58,616 nt of DNA from Streptomyces lycii (GTDB lineage: Bacteria; Actinomycetota; Actinomycetes; Streptomycetales; Streptomycetaceae). Made by a program: the position numbers and the translations under genes. The stretch covers positions 1-58,616 of the forward strand of contig NZ_WHPN01000076.1 in assembly GCF_009735685.1 (NCBI RefSeq). Reading direction: 5' to 3'. The notes under the pieces were generated by a model. It was not told the origin of the DNA and made no database searches. It worked only from the letters and a program-made list of their open reading frames with translations. This document shows, one piece after another, positions 1 to 8,130 of the stretch (its first letter is position 1; each line of letters opens with the position of its first letter).

Positions 1-89
1 CGGCGCGGCGGGCCGGGACGGGAACGGCGGGCGCCGGGGCGGACCAGCAACGGCGGGCGACGAACGGCGTACGACCGACAGCAGGCGGC

Positions 90-148
90 GGGACGCGAAC
101 CGCAGACGCCGGACAGGGGCGGGACACGAACCGCGGACGCCGGACAGG
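90..148. repeat. Two 28-bp direct repeats
   Basis: Positions 90-117 and 121-148 are near-identical 28-bp copies that share the core gaaccgc(a/g)gacgccgga, with a 31-bp period. The first 273 bases hold no open frame I can defend as a gene. What is visible there is this repeat followed by the heptamer array. Confidence 0.75.
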
Positions 149-183
149 AGACTGTGGGCGGCAAGCGGCGGGCGACCGGCAAC

Positions 184-273
184 GAACGACGAACGACGAA
201 CGACGGACGACGGACGACGGACGACGGACGACGGACGACGGACGACGAACAGCGAACAGCGAACAGCGAACAG
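184..273. repeat. Heptanucleotide tandem array (about 13 units)
   Basis: The stretch is an uninterrupted 7-bp tandem array: three units of gaacgac, six of ggacgac, then just under four of gaacagc. It ends directly at the stop codon of the acetyltransferase gene at 274. Because the unit is 7 bp, it cannot encode a simple in-frame repeat without cycling through frames. It lies just downstream of a minus-strand gene, and I see no coding role. Confidence 0.85.
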
Positions 274-795
274 TCAGCCCAGGGACTGCCAGAGCACGAC
301 GTCGTCGCGGTAGTCGTCCTCGCCGGCCCGGATCGCGTCGGGGACCCGGCCGACCTCCTTGTAACCGCAGGACTCGTAGAACCGCTCCAGGCCCATGCCG
401 CCGCGGCAGGTGAGGCGCAGCCCCCGGATGCCGTCCATGCCCCGCGCCGCCTGCTCGACGGCGGCGAGCAGCTCACGGCCGTACCCCTTGCCCTGGTGCG
501 AGGGGTGCACCATCACCGTGTAGACCGACGCCCAGTGCCGCATCAGACGGTGCGAGTTGAAGCCGATGAACGCGGTGGCGGCGACACGCCCGTCCTCGTC
601 GCGGCCGACCAGCAGCCGCATCCGGTCCTCGGCCATCGCGACCAGGTGCCGTACCAGTTCGGGGCGGACGTCCTCCGGGGTCACCGGGGGCAGGAAGCCC
701 ACGGCGCCGCCGGCGTTGGTGACGTCGGTCCACAGGTCGCAGACGCTGTCGCGCAGGGCGGGCGTGACGGCGGGGTCGAGGTCGAACGTGAGCAT
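274..795 (-). CDS. GNAT family N-acetyltransferase
   Basis: The 173-residue protein is a single GNAT domain. The acetyl-CoA pyrophosphate-binding motif A is visible as QGKGYG at residues 101-106, preceded by the beta4 strand VYTVMVHP. Family knowledge says it transfers an acetyl group from acetyl-CoA to an amine, but nothing in the sequence fixes the substrate. The start is ATG at 795. The gene lies alone, 31 bp downstream of the minus-strand glycosylase gene, and could share its transcript. It ends at the heptamer array. Confidence 0.9.
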   Translation of the reverse strand: MLTFDLDPAVTPALRDSVCDLWTDVTNAGGAVGFLPPVTPEDVRPELVRHLVAMAEDRMRLLVGRDEDGRVAATAFIGFNSHRLMRHWASVYTVMVHPSHQGKGYGRELLAAVEQAARGMDGIRGLRLTCRGGMGLERFYESCGYKEVGRVPDAIRAGEDDYRDDVVLWQSLG

Positions 796-826
796 GGTTC
801 CGAGCGTAGCGGGCCCCGTCGCGGCG

Positions 827-1537
827 CTATCCCAGGGCCTCCGCGGCCACCCGCAGGTCCGCGACCAGGCCGCGGTACACCGCCTCGCGGTCCCGGGCGC
901 GGAGTGCCGCGGACGGGTGGACGGTGGCGACCAGCGCGTCCGGCCCGGCCGCGCCCTCCCCGCGCGTGCCCGGTTCGTTCCGCTCCCGCGCCCTCTCCCC
1001 GCCGAGGCCCGGGAACGGCAGCAGCTGACCGCGCTGCCTGCTCACCCGGAACGACGGGCCCAGCAGCGCCTTGCCCGCCGTGGCGCCCAGGGCCACGATC
1101 AGCTCCGGCTTCACGAGCGCCAGCTCGGCGGCCAGCCACGGCCGGCAGGCGGTCATCTCGCGCAGGCTCGGCGGCTTGTGGATGCGCCGCTTGCCGCGCT
1201 CCGGGGTCTGCTCGTACTTGAAGTGCTTCACGGCGTTGGTGACGTACGCCTCGCCCGGGTCGATGCCCGCTTCGGCGAGGGCCTTGTCGAGCAGCCGCCC
1301 GGCCGGGCCGACGAAGGGCTCGCCGCGCCGGTCCTCCTGGTCGCCGGGCTGCTCACCGACGAGGACCACGCGGGCGTCGGTGCTTCCGGCGCCGAAGACG
1401 GTCTGGGTCGCGGGCTCGTGCAGCGGGCAGCCGCGGCAGCCCGCCGCGGCCTCCCGCAGCTTCTTCAGCCCGGCACGGCTCGGTACGAAGGGCTCGGCGT
1501 CGTAGCGCGCCTCCGCCCCGGTGTCGGTGGGGCCCAT
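827..1537 (-). CDS. udgX: UdgX-type uracil-DNA glycosylase
   Basis: The 236-residue protein belongs to the family-4-like uracil-DNA glycosylases, which remove uracil from DNA in base-excision repair. Motif 1 is GEQPGDQED and the C-terminal motif is HPSAALR. The KRRIH loop at about residues 116-120 is diagnostic of UdgX, where that His becomes covalently linked to the abasic sugar after uracil removal. Candidate iron-sulfur ligands are C34, C37 and C131. A His (H105, in VKHF) sits where family-4 enzymes usually have the remaining Cys, which I infer is a UdgX trait. I chose ATG 1537 because it fits the family's N terminus; an in-frame GTG at 1585 would add 16 residues. No partner gene is evident. 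Confidence 0.88.
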   Translation of the reverse strand: MGPTDTGAEARYDAEPFVPSRAGLKKLREAAAGCRGCPLHEPATQTVFGAGSTDARVVLVGEQPGDQEDRRGEPFVGPAGRLLDKALAEAGIDPGEAYVTNAVKHFKYEQTPERGKRRIHKPPSLREMTACRPWLAAELALVKPELIVALGATAGKALLGPSFRVSRQRGQLLPFPGLGGERARERNEPGTRGEGAAGPDALVATVHPSAALRARDREAVYRGLVADLRVAAEALG

Positions 1538-1706
1538 GCCGCGCCGGGTACCCCGCGCGGCGGCCGTCACTCCCCGCGCGCGCACGGACCGGCTCGTGGA
1601 CGCCCGCGCGGGCTCGTGCCCCGCTGCCGGCCCGCCCTCGGCCCCGGGGCACGGCCCCGTACGCCTGCCCCCCCCACGCCCGCCCCGGCCGGCCGGACCC
1701 GCGGTG

Positions 1707-1743
1707 CCCGCCCCTCGGTGCGGGCACCGCGCCGAGGGGCGGG
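1707..1743 (-). terminator. Hairpin terminator of mqnE
   Basis: A perfect 12-bp stem (1707-1718 pairing with 1732-1743) starts at the base next to the mqnE stop codon. There is no long T-run, as is common in Streptomyces. An alternative 8-bp pairing, 1703-1710 with 1721-1728, overlaps it. Confidence 0.7.
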
Positions 1744-2925
1744 TCAGACCCGCATCGCCTGCGGCGACTCGCGCCGGTCCGGGTCCGGGCCCGGGTACTC
1801 GTTGATGATCTCGTAGCGGGTGTTGCGCTCCACCGGGCGGAAGCCCGCGTCGCGGATCAGCTCCAGCAGGTCCTCACGGGTCAGCTTGTCGGGGGTGCCG
1901 AAGTTGTCCGCGTCGTGCGTGATCTTGTACTCGACGACCGAGCCGTCCATGTCGTCCGCGCCGTGCTGGAGCGCCAGCTGGGCGGTCTGCACGCCGTGCA
2001 TCACCCAGAAGACCTTGACGTGCGGGACGTTGTCGAAGAGCAGCCGGGAGACGGCGAAAGTCTTCAGCGCCTCGGCGCCGGAGGCCATCGTCGTACGGGC
2101 CTGGAGCCGGTTGCGGACCTTGCCGTCCTGCATGTCGACGAAGTCGTGCTGATAGCGCAGCGGGATGAAGACCTGGAAGCCGCCGGTCTCGTCCTGGAGT
2201 TCGCGCAGCCGCAGCACGTGGTCCACGCGGTGCCGCCGCTCCTCGATGTGCCCGTAGAGCATGGTGCAGGGCGTCTTCAGGCCCTTCTCGTGGGCGAGGC
2301 GGTGGATCCGCGACCAGTCCTCCCAGTGGGTGGCGTGGTCGACGATGTGCTGCCGGACCTCCCAGTCGAAGATCTCCGCGCCGCCGCCGGTCAGCGACTC
2401 CAGACCGGCCTCGATCAGCTCGTCGAGGATGTCGGAGGCGTCCATCCCGGAGATGGTCTCGAAGTGGTGGATCTCGGTGGCGGTGAAGGCCTTGAGCGAG
2501 ACCGTGTCCGGCAGGACCTCCTTGAGCGCGGAGAGCGAGCGCGGGTAGTAGCGCCAGGGCAGCGTGGGGTGCAGGCCGTTGACGATGTGCAGCTCGGTGA
2601 GCTTCTCGCCCTCCATCGCCTTGGCCAGGCGCACGGCCTCCTCGATGCGCATCGTGTAGGCGTCCTTCTCCCCCGGCTTGCGCTGGAAGGAGCAGTAGGC
2701 GCAGGACGCCGTGCACACGTTCGTCATGTTGAGGTGGCGGTTGATGTTGAAGTGGACGACGTCGCCGTTCTTCCGGGTCCGCACCTCGTGCGCCAGACCA
2801 CCCAGCCAGGCCAGGTCGTCGCTCTCGTAGAGCGCGATGCCGTCCTCGCGGGTCAGCCGCTCCCCGGCGCGGACCTTCTGCTCCAGCTCACGCTTGAGCC
2901 CCACATCGAGACCAGACCCACTCAT
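1744..2925 (-). CDS. mqnE: Aminofutalosine synthase MqnE (radical SAM)
   Basis: The 393-residue protein carries the radical-SAM cluster motif CxxxCxxC at C71, C75 and C78, inside the MqnC/MqnE-type block NINRHLNMTNVC. MqnE adds the adenosyl radical to the enolpyruvyl group of 3-(1-carboxyvinyl)oxybenzoate, giving aminofutalosine in the futalosine route to menaquinone. I call MqnE rather than MqnC from the N-terminal layout, the length and the neighbours: an Lrp regulator, UbiX, UbiA and UbiD follow in the order I recall for S. coelicolor SCO4494-SCO4490. ATG 2925 has a good ribosome site (GGAGG, 8 nt upstream). A strong hairpin abuts the stop codon. Confidence 0.93.
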   Translation of the reverse strand: MSGSGLDVGLKRELEQKVRAGERLTREDGIALYESDDLAWLGGLAHEVRTRKNGDVVHFNINRHLNMTNVCTASCAYCSFQRKPGEKDAYTMRIEEAVRLAKAMEGEKLTELHIVNGLHPTLPWRYYPRSLSALKEVLPDTVSLKAFTATEIHHFETISGMDASDILDELIEAGLESLTGGGAEIFDWEVRQHIVDHATHWEDWSRIHRLAHEKGLKTPCTMLYGHIEERRHRVDHVLRLRELQDETGGFQVFIPLRYQHDFVDMQDGKVRNRLQARTTMASGAEALKTFAVSRLLFDNVPHVKVFWVMHGVQTAQLALQHGADDMDGSVVEYKITHDADNFGTPDKLTREDLLELIRDAGFRPVERNTRYEIINEYPGPDPDRRESPQAMRV

Positions 2926-3017
2926 CCGGCAGCCTCCGCTCCGTCGTCGACAATCTCCGTCGAGCGTACGCCCCGGCGCGGACACCTCCGGCCGCCGGTC
3001 CGGCTGTGCGACGCGGG

Positions 3018-3470
3018 TCACTCCTCGGGCAGCTCCCCGACCCGGTCCTCCCACTTGGTGGAGAGCACGATCGTCGTACGGGTCCGGGAGACGCCCTTGG
3101 TGCCCGACAGCCGCCGGATGGTGCGCTCCAGGTCGTCCACGTCACCGGCGCGCACCTTGAGCATGTAGGAGTCGTCGCCCGCGATGAACCAGCAGTCCTC
3201 GATCTCCGCCAGGTCCCGCAGCCGCTCCGCCACCTCCTCGTGGTCGGTGGCGTCCGAGAGCGAGATGCCGATCAGCGCCGTGACCCCGAGGCCCAGCGAG
3301 GCGGCATCGACCGTCGCGCGGTAGCCGGTGATGACGCCCGCCGTCTCCAGGCGGTTGATCCGGTCGGTGACGCTCGGGCCGGAGAGACCGACGAGCCGTC
3401 CCAGCTCGGCGTATGAGGCCCGGCCGTTCTCCCGCAGAGCCTGGATGAGCTGCCTGTCCACCGCGTCCAT
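3018..3470 (-). CDS. Lrp/AsnC family transcriptional regulator
   Basis: The 150-residue protein has the two usual parts: an N-terminal winged helix-turn-helix (about residues 4-50, with LGRLVGLSGPSVTDRINRL) and a C-terminal RAM/AsnC effector domain (about 65-145). Such proteins form dimers or octamers and often sense amino acids. ATG 3470 (MDAVDRQL) matches the usual family start; an in-frame ATG six codons upstream is possible. It lies 92 bp upstream of mqnE on the same strand, so it may be cotranscribed with it or regulate it. The ligand is unknown. Confidence 0.9.
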   Translation of the reverse strand: MDAVDRQLIQALRENGRASYAELGRLVGLSGPSVTDRINRLETAGVITGYRATVDAASLGLGVTALIGISLSDATDHEEVAERLRDLAEIEDCWFIAGDDSYMLKVRAGDVDDLERTIRRLSGTKGVSRTRTTIVLSTKWEDRVGELPEE

Positions 3471-3612
3471 ATGCCTGAAGCCTTCCAATGTTTAGCCACA
3501 TCGAGGTTTTACGTATAGAATCTAAGGCATACAGGCCTGATTGGCCTGTGATTCGCTTAAGTTTCTGGCGAATCCCTGCGAATCTTTCAGATGATCAAAG
3601 ACGATCCCTCAG
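3471..3612. promoter_or_regulatory. AT-rich divergent promoter region with two inverted repeats
   Basis: This intergenic stretch is conspicuously AT-rich against its surroundings and separates the minus-strand lrp gene from a small plus-strand gene. It contains two exact inverted repeats: acaggcc (3531-3537) with ggcctgt (3543-3549), spacer 5; and gattcgc (3550-3556) with gcgaatc (3568-3574), spacer 11. The two lie end to end. A role as autoregulatory Lrp sites is inferred only from position. Confidence 0.6.
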
Positions 3613-3625
3613 GAGTGAGCCCACC

Positions 3626-3769
3626 GTGTACACGATCGAGATGACGCTGGCCCAGATGCGCGAGCTTCAGGAGCTGGCGCACCGTTCGGGTGCCCACGTG
3701 CACCAGCCCGCCCCGCTCCGCGCCGCCCGCGCCCGCTCCCGGGGCGCCCACCGCCGCCCGAAGCGCTGA
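3626..3769 (+). CDS. Small basic protein of unknown function
   Basis: This 47-residue frame begins with GTG 3626, has a clear ribosome site (aggag, 10 nt upstream) and reads VYTIEMTLAQMRELQELAHR before an Arg/His-rich tail. The first 20 residues look like an amphipathic helix and the tail is strongly basic. I do not recognise a function. Support comes from the ribosome site, its position after a promoter-like AT-rich region, and my recollection of a small gene at this place in related genomes. The surrounding longer frame runs upstream through the AT-rich region and is not credible. Confidence 0.6.
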   Translation: MYTIEMTLAQMRELQELAHRSGAHVHQPAPLRAARARSRGAHRRPKR

Positions 3770-3821
3770 CGCACGCGGCCGCTCCGGGCCCCGCGCCGCG
3801 CACCCGGGAAGCGCGGGCGCG

Positions 3822-4664
3822 TCAGGGGGCGTCCCGCGGATCACCGCGGCGGCCGCCGCCACCCAGCTCCCCCTCCCATCTGCGGTACAGCTTGTGCGGC
3901 ACCCCCGCCGCGTCGAGCACTCTCCCCGCGACGAAGTCCACCAGATCCTGGATGTGCGTCGCGCCCGCGTAGAACGCGGGCGAGGCCGGCAGCACCACCG
4001 CGCCCGCCTCGTCCAGTGTCACCAGATGCCGCAGCGTCTGGCCGTTCAGCGGGGTCTCCCGTACGGACACCACCAGCGGACGGCGCTCCTTGAGCGTCAC
4101 GCTCGCCGTCCGCTGGAGCAGGTCCTTCGACAGCCCCAGCGCCACCCCGGCCACGGACGCCGTGCTCGCCGGGACGATCAGCATGCCCCGTGTCGGATAC
4201 GAGCCGGAGGACGGCCCCGCCGACAGGTCCCCGGCCGGCCAGTGCCGTACGTCGTCCAGGTTCGGCAGCCCCGACAGGGCCGCCTCGAAGAAGTCCGGGC
4301 TGCCGTCCGCGCCGCGCGCCAGCCAGCGGCGCAGGTCCTCCCGCCAGTGCGCGTCGCGGAAGGCGATCCCCGTCTCGTCCAGCAGCGTGAGCCGGGACGC
4401 CCGGCTGACCACCAGGTCGACGGCCTCGCCCGCGTGCAGCAGCCCGCGCAGCACGGCCGCCGCGTACGGCGTGCCGGACGCGCCCGAGACCCCGACGACC
4501 CAGGGCCGGCGCCCGTCCCTCCCCGCCCCGTACGGAGCGGCGGACGGGACCGGGGCCCCGGCCGCGGGCCGGGGTGCGGGCGGGGTCGCGGACGGCGCGT
4601 CTCCCGGGCCCGCCGGTGCGGCGGGCCGCGGTGCGGCGTGCTGGTCGGTGTGCGGCGGCTCCAC
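3822..4664 (-). CDS. ubiX: UbiX-family flavin prenyltransferase
   Basis: The 280-residue protein has a Pro/Ala-rich, probably disordered N-terminal extension of about 50 residues before the flavoprotein core. The core starts with VVGVSGASGTPYA (GVSGASG at 58-64) and contains the conserved PASTASVAGVALG and RETPLNGQTLRH blocks. UbiX makes prenylated FMN from FMN and dimethylallyl phosphate; prFMN is the cofactor of UbiD-type decarboxylases. The UbiD-type gene lies 2 kb away on the same strand, so they probably work together in late menaquinone synthesis, where this role has been called MqnM. The start is GTG 4664; a later start is possible because the extension has no family counterpart. Confidence 0.9.
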   Translation of the reverse strand: MEPPHTDQHAAPRPAAPAGPGDAPSATPPAPRPAAGAPVPSAAPYGAGRDGRRPWVVGVSGASGTPYAAAVLRGLLHAGEAVDLVVSRASRLTLLDETGIAFRDAHWREDLRRWLARGADGSPDFFEAALSGLPNLDDVRHWPAGDLSAGPSSGSYPTRGMLIVPASTASVAGVALGLSKDLLQRTASVTLKERRPLVVSVRETPLNGQTLRHLVTLDEAGAVVLPASPAFYAGATHIQDLVDFVAGRVLDAAGVPHKLYRRWEGELGGGGRRGDPRDAP

Positions 4665-4817
4665 GCTTCGAGCCTATCGGGAGCCCCCGGCAGGAACTGG
4701 ATACGGTGCCCCGGACGTTCCCCCGTTGACGGCGGGAGTTGTCGCCGGAAGAGATTCGACGGGACAGGTCGACTGGTCGGGCGGTCCGGCAGGACAGTTC
4801 GACAGGATGGGGGCGCC

Positions 4818-5465
4818 ATGTCGTACGGACCCACCGCGGGCCGGCCGCCGGGAACGGGGGCCGGACGGCCGCAGCGCACGCAGGCCGACCGCGCCCGGAC
4901 GGCCGTCTGGCTGATCGCCGGCTGGGTGGCCCTGCTCTGGCTGCTGGAGGTGGCCGACGCCGCCACCGGGCACGCCCTCGACACGTACGGCGTCTCGCCG
5001 CGGGACTTCGGCGAGCTGCGCGACGTGGTGCCCGCGTCGTTCCTGCACTTCGGCTTCGACCATGTCGCGGCGAACACCGTGCCGCTGGCCCTGTTCGGCT
5101 TCCTCGCGGCGCTGCGCGGGATCCGCCGCTTCGTCGCCGTCGTCGCCGTGATCGTGGTGGTCGGCGGGCTCGGGGTGTGGCTGGTCGCGCCGGACGGTTC
5201 GGTGACGGCGGGCGCCTCGATCGTGGTCTTCGGCCTCTTCGGCCATCTGCTGGTCCGGGGCTTCGTCGACCGGCGGGTGACCGACATCATCGTCGGCCTG
5301 GTGATCGGCCTGCTCTACAGCTCGATCCTGTGGGGCGTGCTCCCGCAGGACGGCTCGATCAGCTGGCAGGGGCATCTGTTCGGGCTGATCGGCGGCGTGC
5401 TGGCGGCGTTCCTGTTCCGCCGCCGGGCCCTTCCGGGCGGCCGCAGGGACATGACCATCGACTGA
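4818..5465 (+). CDS. Rhomboid-like intramembrane serine protease
   Basis: The 215-residue protein has about six hydrophobic segments from residue 29 onward. Rhomboid landmarks are H82/N86 (HVAAN) in the second segment, serine S134 in GASIVVFG and catalytic-type H186 (SWQGHLFG) in the last. Rhomboids cleave transmembrane substrates within the membrane. The usual GxSG serine motif reads GASI here, so the glycine after the serine is replaced. Activity is therefore likely but not certain. It is encoded opposite to the flanking menaquinone genes, between ubiX and mqnP, and its product role is unknown. Confidence 0.82.
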   Translation: MSYGPTAGRPPGTGAGRPQRTQADRARTAVWLIAGWVALLWLLEVADAATGHALDTYGVSPRDFGELRDVVPASFLHFGFDHVAANTVPLALFGFLAALRGIRRFVAVVAVIVVVGGLGVWLVAPDGSVTAGASIVVFGLFGHLLVRGFVDRRVTDIIVGLVIGLLYSSILWGVLPQDGSISWQGHLFGLIGGVLAAFLFRRRALPGGRRDMTID

Positions 5466-5609
5466 GCCCGGGCACCCGCGGGCGGGCTTCGGGCCGGACT
5501 GCTGCCCGCCGCCCCCGTCTTCCCCGGCCCGGCTCCCGGCCCCTCCCCGCTCCCACGGCTCGCGGATCCCCGGCTCGCGGCTCTGTGCCGCCGCCGCCCG
5601 GACGCCCGT

Positions 5610-5643
5610 ACGCCCGTACGCCGCCCGTACGCGGGCGGCGTAC
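5610..5643. terminator. Bidirectional hairpin between rhomboid and mqnP genes
   Basis: A 14-bp perfect stem (5610-5623 with 5630-5643) and a 6-base loop lie between two convergent genes. The loop sequence gtacgc repeats the pattern of the stem. Confidence 0.7.
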
Positions 5644-5657
5644 GGGGGGCACGGCCC

Positions 5658-6590
5658 CTACGCGAACGCCAGCCCGCGCACCACCAGGTCCAGCAGCGCG
5701 CAGCCGAACAGCGCGATGCCGATGAAGCCGTTGACCGTGAAGAACGCCCGGTTCAGCCGGGACAGGTCGTGCGGCCGCACGATCGAGTGCTCGTAGACGA
5801 ACGCCACCGCGACGATCACCAGCCCCGCCCAGAAGAAGGCACCCGCGCCGGTCGCCGCCCCGTACCAGGCCAGCAGCCCCGTGGTGACGACGTGCGCGCC
5901 GCGCGCCCCGTACAGCGCCGCCGGGATGCCGTAGCGGGCCGGGACGGACTTGACGCCGTGCGCCCGGTCCGCGGCGACGTCCTGGCTGCCGAAGATCAGA
6001 TCGAAGCCGCCGATCCACACCCCGACCGCCAGGCCGAGGACCACCGCGTCCCAGGACCACTCCCCGGTCACCGCGATCCAGGCGCCGACCGGGCCCATCG
6101 CCTGCGCCAGGCCCAGGATCGCGTGCGGGAAGTCCGTGAACCGCTTGCCGTACGGATAGACGACCATCGGGACCACCGCGACCGGCGCGAGCGCCAGGCA
6201 CAGCGGGTTGAGCAGCGCCGCGGCGCCGAGGAAGACCACGAGCGCGACCAGCGCGCCGGTCCACGCCGAGCGCACACTGACCGCGCCGGTGACCAGCTCG
6301 CGGCCCGCGGTGCGCGGGTTCCGGGCGTCGATCTCGCGGTCGATGATCCGGTTGGCGGCCATCGCGAAGGTGCGCAGGCCCACCATGGCGACGGTGACGA
6401 GCAGCAGCTCCCACCAGTGCACGGAGCCGTCGTCCAGGAACATCGCGGTGAGCGAGGCGATATAGGCGAACGGCAGCGCGAAGACCGAGTGCTCGATCAT
6501 CACCAGCCGCAGGAACGACTTCACCTTGCCGGGCCGGGCCGGCTCGGGCCCGCCGCCGGTCAGCTCCGGGCTCGTGGGTTCGGCGGTCAC
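5658..6590 (-). CDS. mqnP: UbiA-type prenyltransferase of menaquinone synthesis (MqnP)
   Basis: The 310-residue protein has eight or nine hydrophobic segments and the two aspartate-rich motifs of UbiA prenyltransferases: NRIIDREID near residue 80, and a second in the QDVAADRAHG region. These bind the Mg-diphosphate of the polyprenyl donor. In the futalosine pathway it would attach the isoprenoid chain to the dihydroxynaphthoate precursor at the membrane. The start is GTG 6590, which overlaps the stop codon of the upstream decarboxylase by 4 nt (GTGA), implying translational coupling. A bidirectional hairpin follows its stop. Confidence 0.92.
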   Translation of the reverse strand: MTAEPTSPELTGGGPEPARPGKVKSFLRLVMIEHSVFALPFAYIASLTAMFLDDGSVHWWELLLVTVAMVGLRTFAMAANRIIDREIDARNPRTAGRELVTGAVSVRSAWTGALVALVVFLGAAALLNPLCLALAPVAVVPMVVYPYGKRFTDFPHAILGLAQAMGPVGAWIAVTGEWSWDAVVLGLAVGVWIGGFDLIFGSQDVAADRAHGVKSVPARYGIPAALYGARGAHVVTTGLLAWYGAATGAGAFFWAGLVIVAVAFVYEHSIVRPHDLSRLNRAFFTVNGFIGIALFGCALLDLVVRGLAFA

Positions 6591-8041
6591 TTGAGCCCGT
6601 ACTCCTTCCAGCGGCGGTCGACCTTCGCGGCCGTCTCCGGGTCCGACTCGACCATCCGCGGCCAGCCGCCGTCGCGCGTGTAGCCCTCCTCGGGCAGTTT
6701 GCGGGTGGCGTCGATGCCCGCCTTGCCGCCCCAGAACTGCTGGTACGAGGCGTGGTCGAGATGGTCGACCGGGCCCTCGACGACGGTCAGGTCGCGGGCG
6801 TAGTCGGTGTTGCCGAGCGCCCGCCAGGACACCTCGTGCAGATCGTGCACGTCGCAGTCCTTGTCGACCACGACGATCAGCTTGGTCAGCGACATCATGT
6901 GGGCGCCCCAGATGGCGTGCATGACCTTCTGGGCGTGCTTGGGGTAGCGCTTGTCGATGGAGACGATCGCGCAGTTGTGGAAGCCGCCCGACTCCGGCAG
7001 GTGGTAGTCGACGATGTCCGGCACGATGATCTTCAGCAGCGGCAGGAAGAACCGCTCGGTGGCCCGGCCCAGCGGCCCGTCCTCCGTCGGCGGGCGGCCG
7101 ACGACGATCGACTGGAGCAGCGGGCGCCTGCGCATCGTGACGCAGTCGATGGTGAGCGCCGGGAAGTCCTCCTGCGGCGTGTAGAAGCCGGTGTGGTCGC
7201 CGAACGGCCCCTCCGGCAGCATCTTCCCCGGTTCCAGCCAGCCCTCGATGACGACCTCGGCCCGGGCGGGGACCTGGAGCGGCACGGTCTTGCAGTCGAC
7301 CATCTCGACGCGCCGGCCCTGGAGGAAACCGGCGAAGAGGTATTCGTCGATGTCGCCGGGCAGCGGCGCGGTCGAGGCGTACGTCACGGCGGGCGGGCAG
7401 CCGAAGGCGATCGCGACCGGCAGCCGCTCGCCGCGCCGGGCGGCGACCTGGTAGTGGTTCCGGCTGTCCTTGTGGATCTGCCAGTGCATGCCGATGGTGC
7501 GCTTGTCGTGCCGCTGGAGGCGGTAGAGGCCCAGATTGCGGACGCCGCTCTCCGGGTCCTTCGTGTGGGTGAGGCCGAGGTTGAAGAACGAGCCGCCGTC
7601 CTCGGGCCAGGTGAACAGCGCGGGCAGCTGCGTGAGGTCGACGTCGTCCCCGGTGAGGACCACTTCCTGGACGGGCCCGTCCTTCACCTTCCTCGGCGGC
7701 ACGTGCGCCACGCTGCCGAGCTTCCCGAACGCCTCCCGCATCCCGGTGAAGCCCTGCGGCAGCTCCGGCTTGAGCAGCCCGCCGATGCTGTCGCCGATGT
7801 CCGCGTACGACTTCAGCCCGAGCGCCTTCAGCAGCCGCCGGTCCGTCCCGTAGACGTTCATGGCCAGCGGCATCGACGAGCCCTTGACGTTCTCGAAGAG
7901 CAGCGCGGGACCGCCCGCCTTGTTGACCCGGTCGGTGATCTCGCCGACCTCCAGATACGGATCGACCTCGGCCTTGATGCGCTTGAGGTCGCCGTCGCGC
8001 TCCAGTGCCCGCAGCAGCGAGCGGAGATCCTCGTATGCCAT
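6587..8041 (-). CDS. mqnL: UbiD-family menaquinone biosynthesis decarboxylase
   Basis: The 484-residue protein is a full-length UbiD-family enzyme with the conserved segments GPFGDHTGFYTP and KRYPKHAQKVMHAIWG. UbiD enzymes need prenylated FMN, supplied by the ubiX gene nearby, to decarboxylate aromatic acids. Here the expected substrate is the prenylated 1,4-dihydroxy-6-naphthoate intermediate of futalosine-route menaquinone synthesis. The symbol mqnL follows the naming of S. coelicolor SCO4490 as I remember it. ATG 8041 is the natural start. It is coupled to mqnP by a 4-nt overlap and is the first gene of the pair. Confidence 0.9.
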   Translation of the reverse strand: MAYEDLRSLLRALERDGDLKRIKAEVDPYLEVGEITDRVNKAGGPALLFENVKGSSMPLAMNVYGTDRRLLKALGLKSYADIGDSIGGLLKPELPQGFTGMREAFGKLGSVAHVPPRKVKDGPVQEVVLTGDDVDLTQLPALFTWPEDGGSFFNLGLTHTKDPESGVRNLGLYRLQRHDKRTIGMHWQIHKDSRNHYQVAARRGERLPVAIAFGCPPAVTYASTAPLPGDIDEYLFAGFLQGRRVEMVDCKTVPLQVPARAEVVIEGWLEPGKMLPEGPFGDHTGFYTPQEDFPALTIDCVTMRRRPLLQSIVVGRPPTEDGPLGRATERFFLPLLKIIVPDIVDYHLPESGGFHNCAIVSIDKRYPKHAQKVMHAIWGAHMMSLTKLIVVVDKDCDVHDLHEVSWRALGNTDYARDLTVVEGPVDHLDHASYQQFWGGKAGIDATRKLPEEGYTRDGGWPRMVESDPETAAKVDRRWKEYGLK

Positions 8042-8130
8042 GCCGCCCAGTATCCGCCACCCCGTACCCTGGAGCTGTCACCGGGGGCCGTCCCGGTGCT
8101 CGCCACCTTCCTTTGGGGGCCATCGCAGCC

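Noticed and set aside
1..183. Partial gene entering from the left edge
   Set aside because: The frames there are made of repeat-derived Arg/Gly/Thr codons with no motif.
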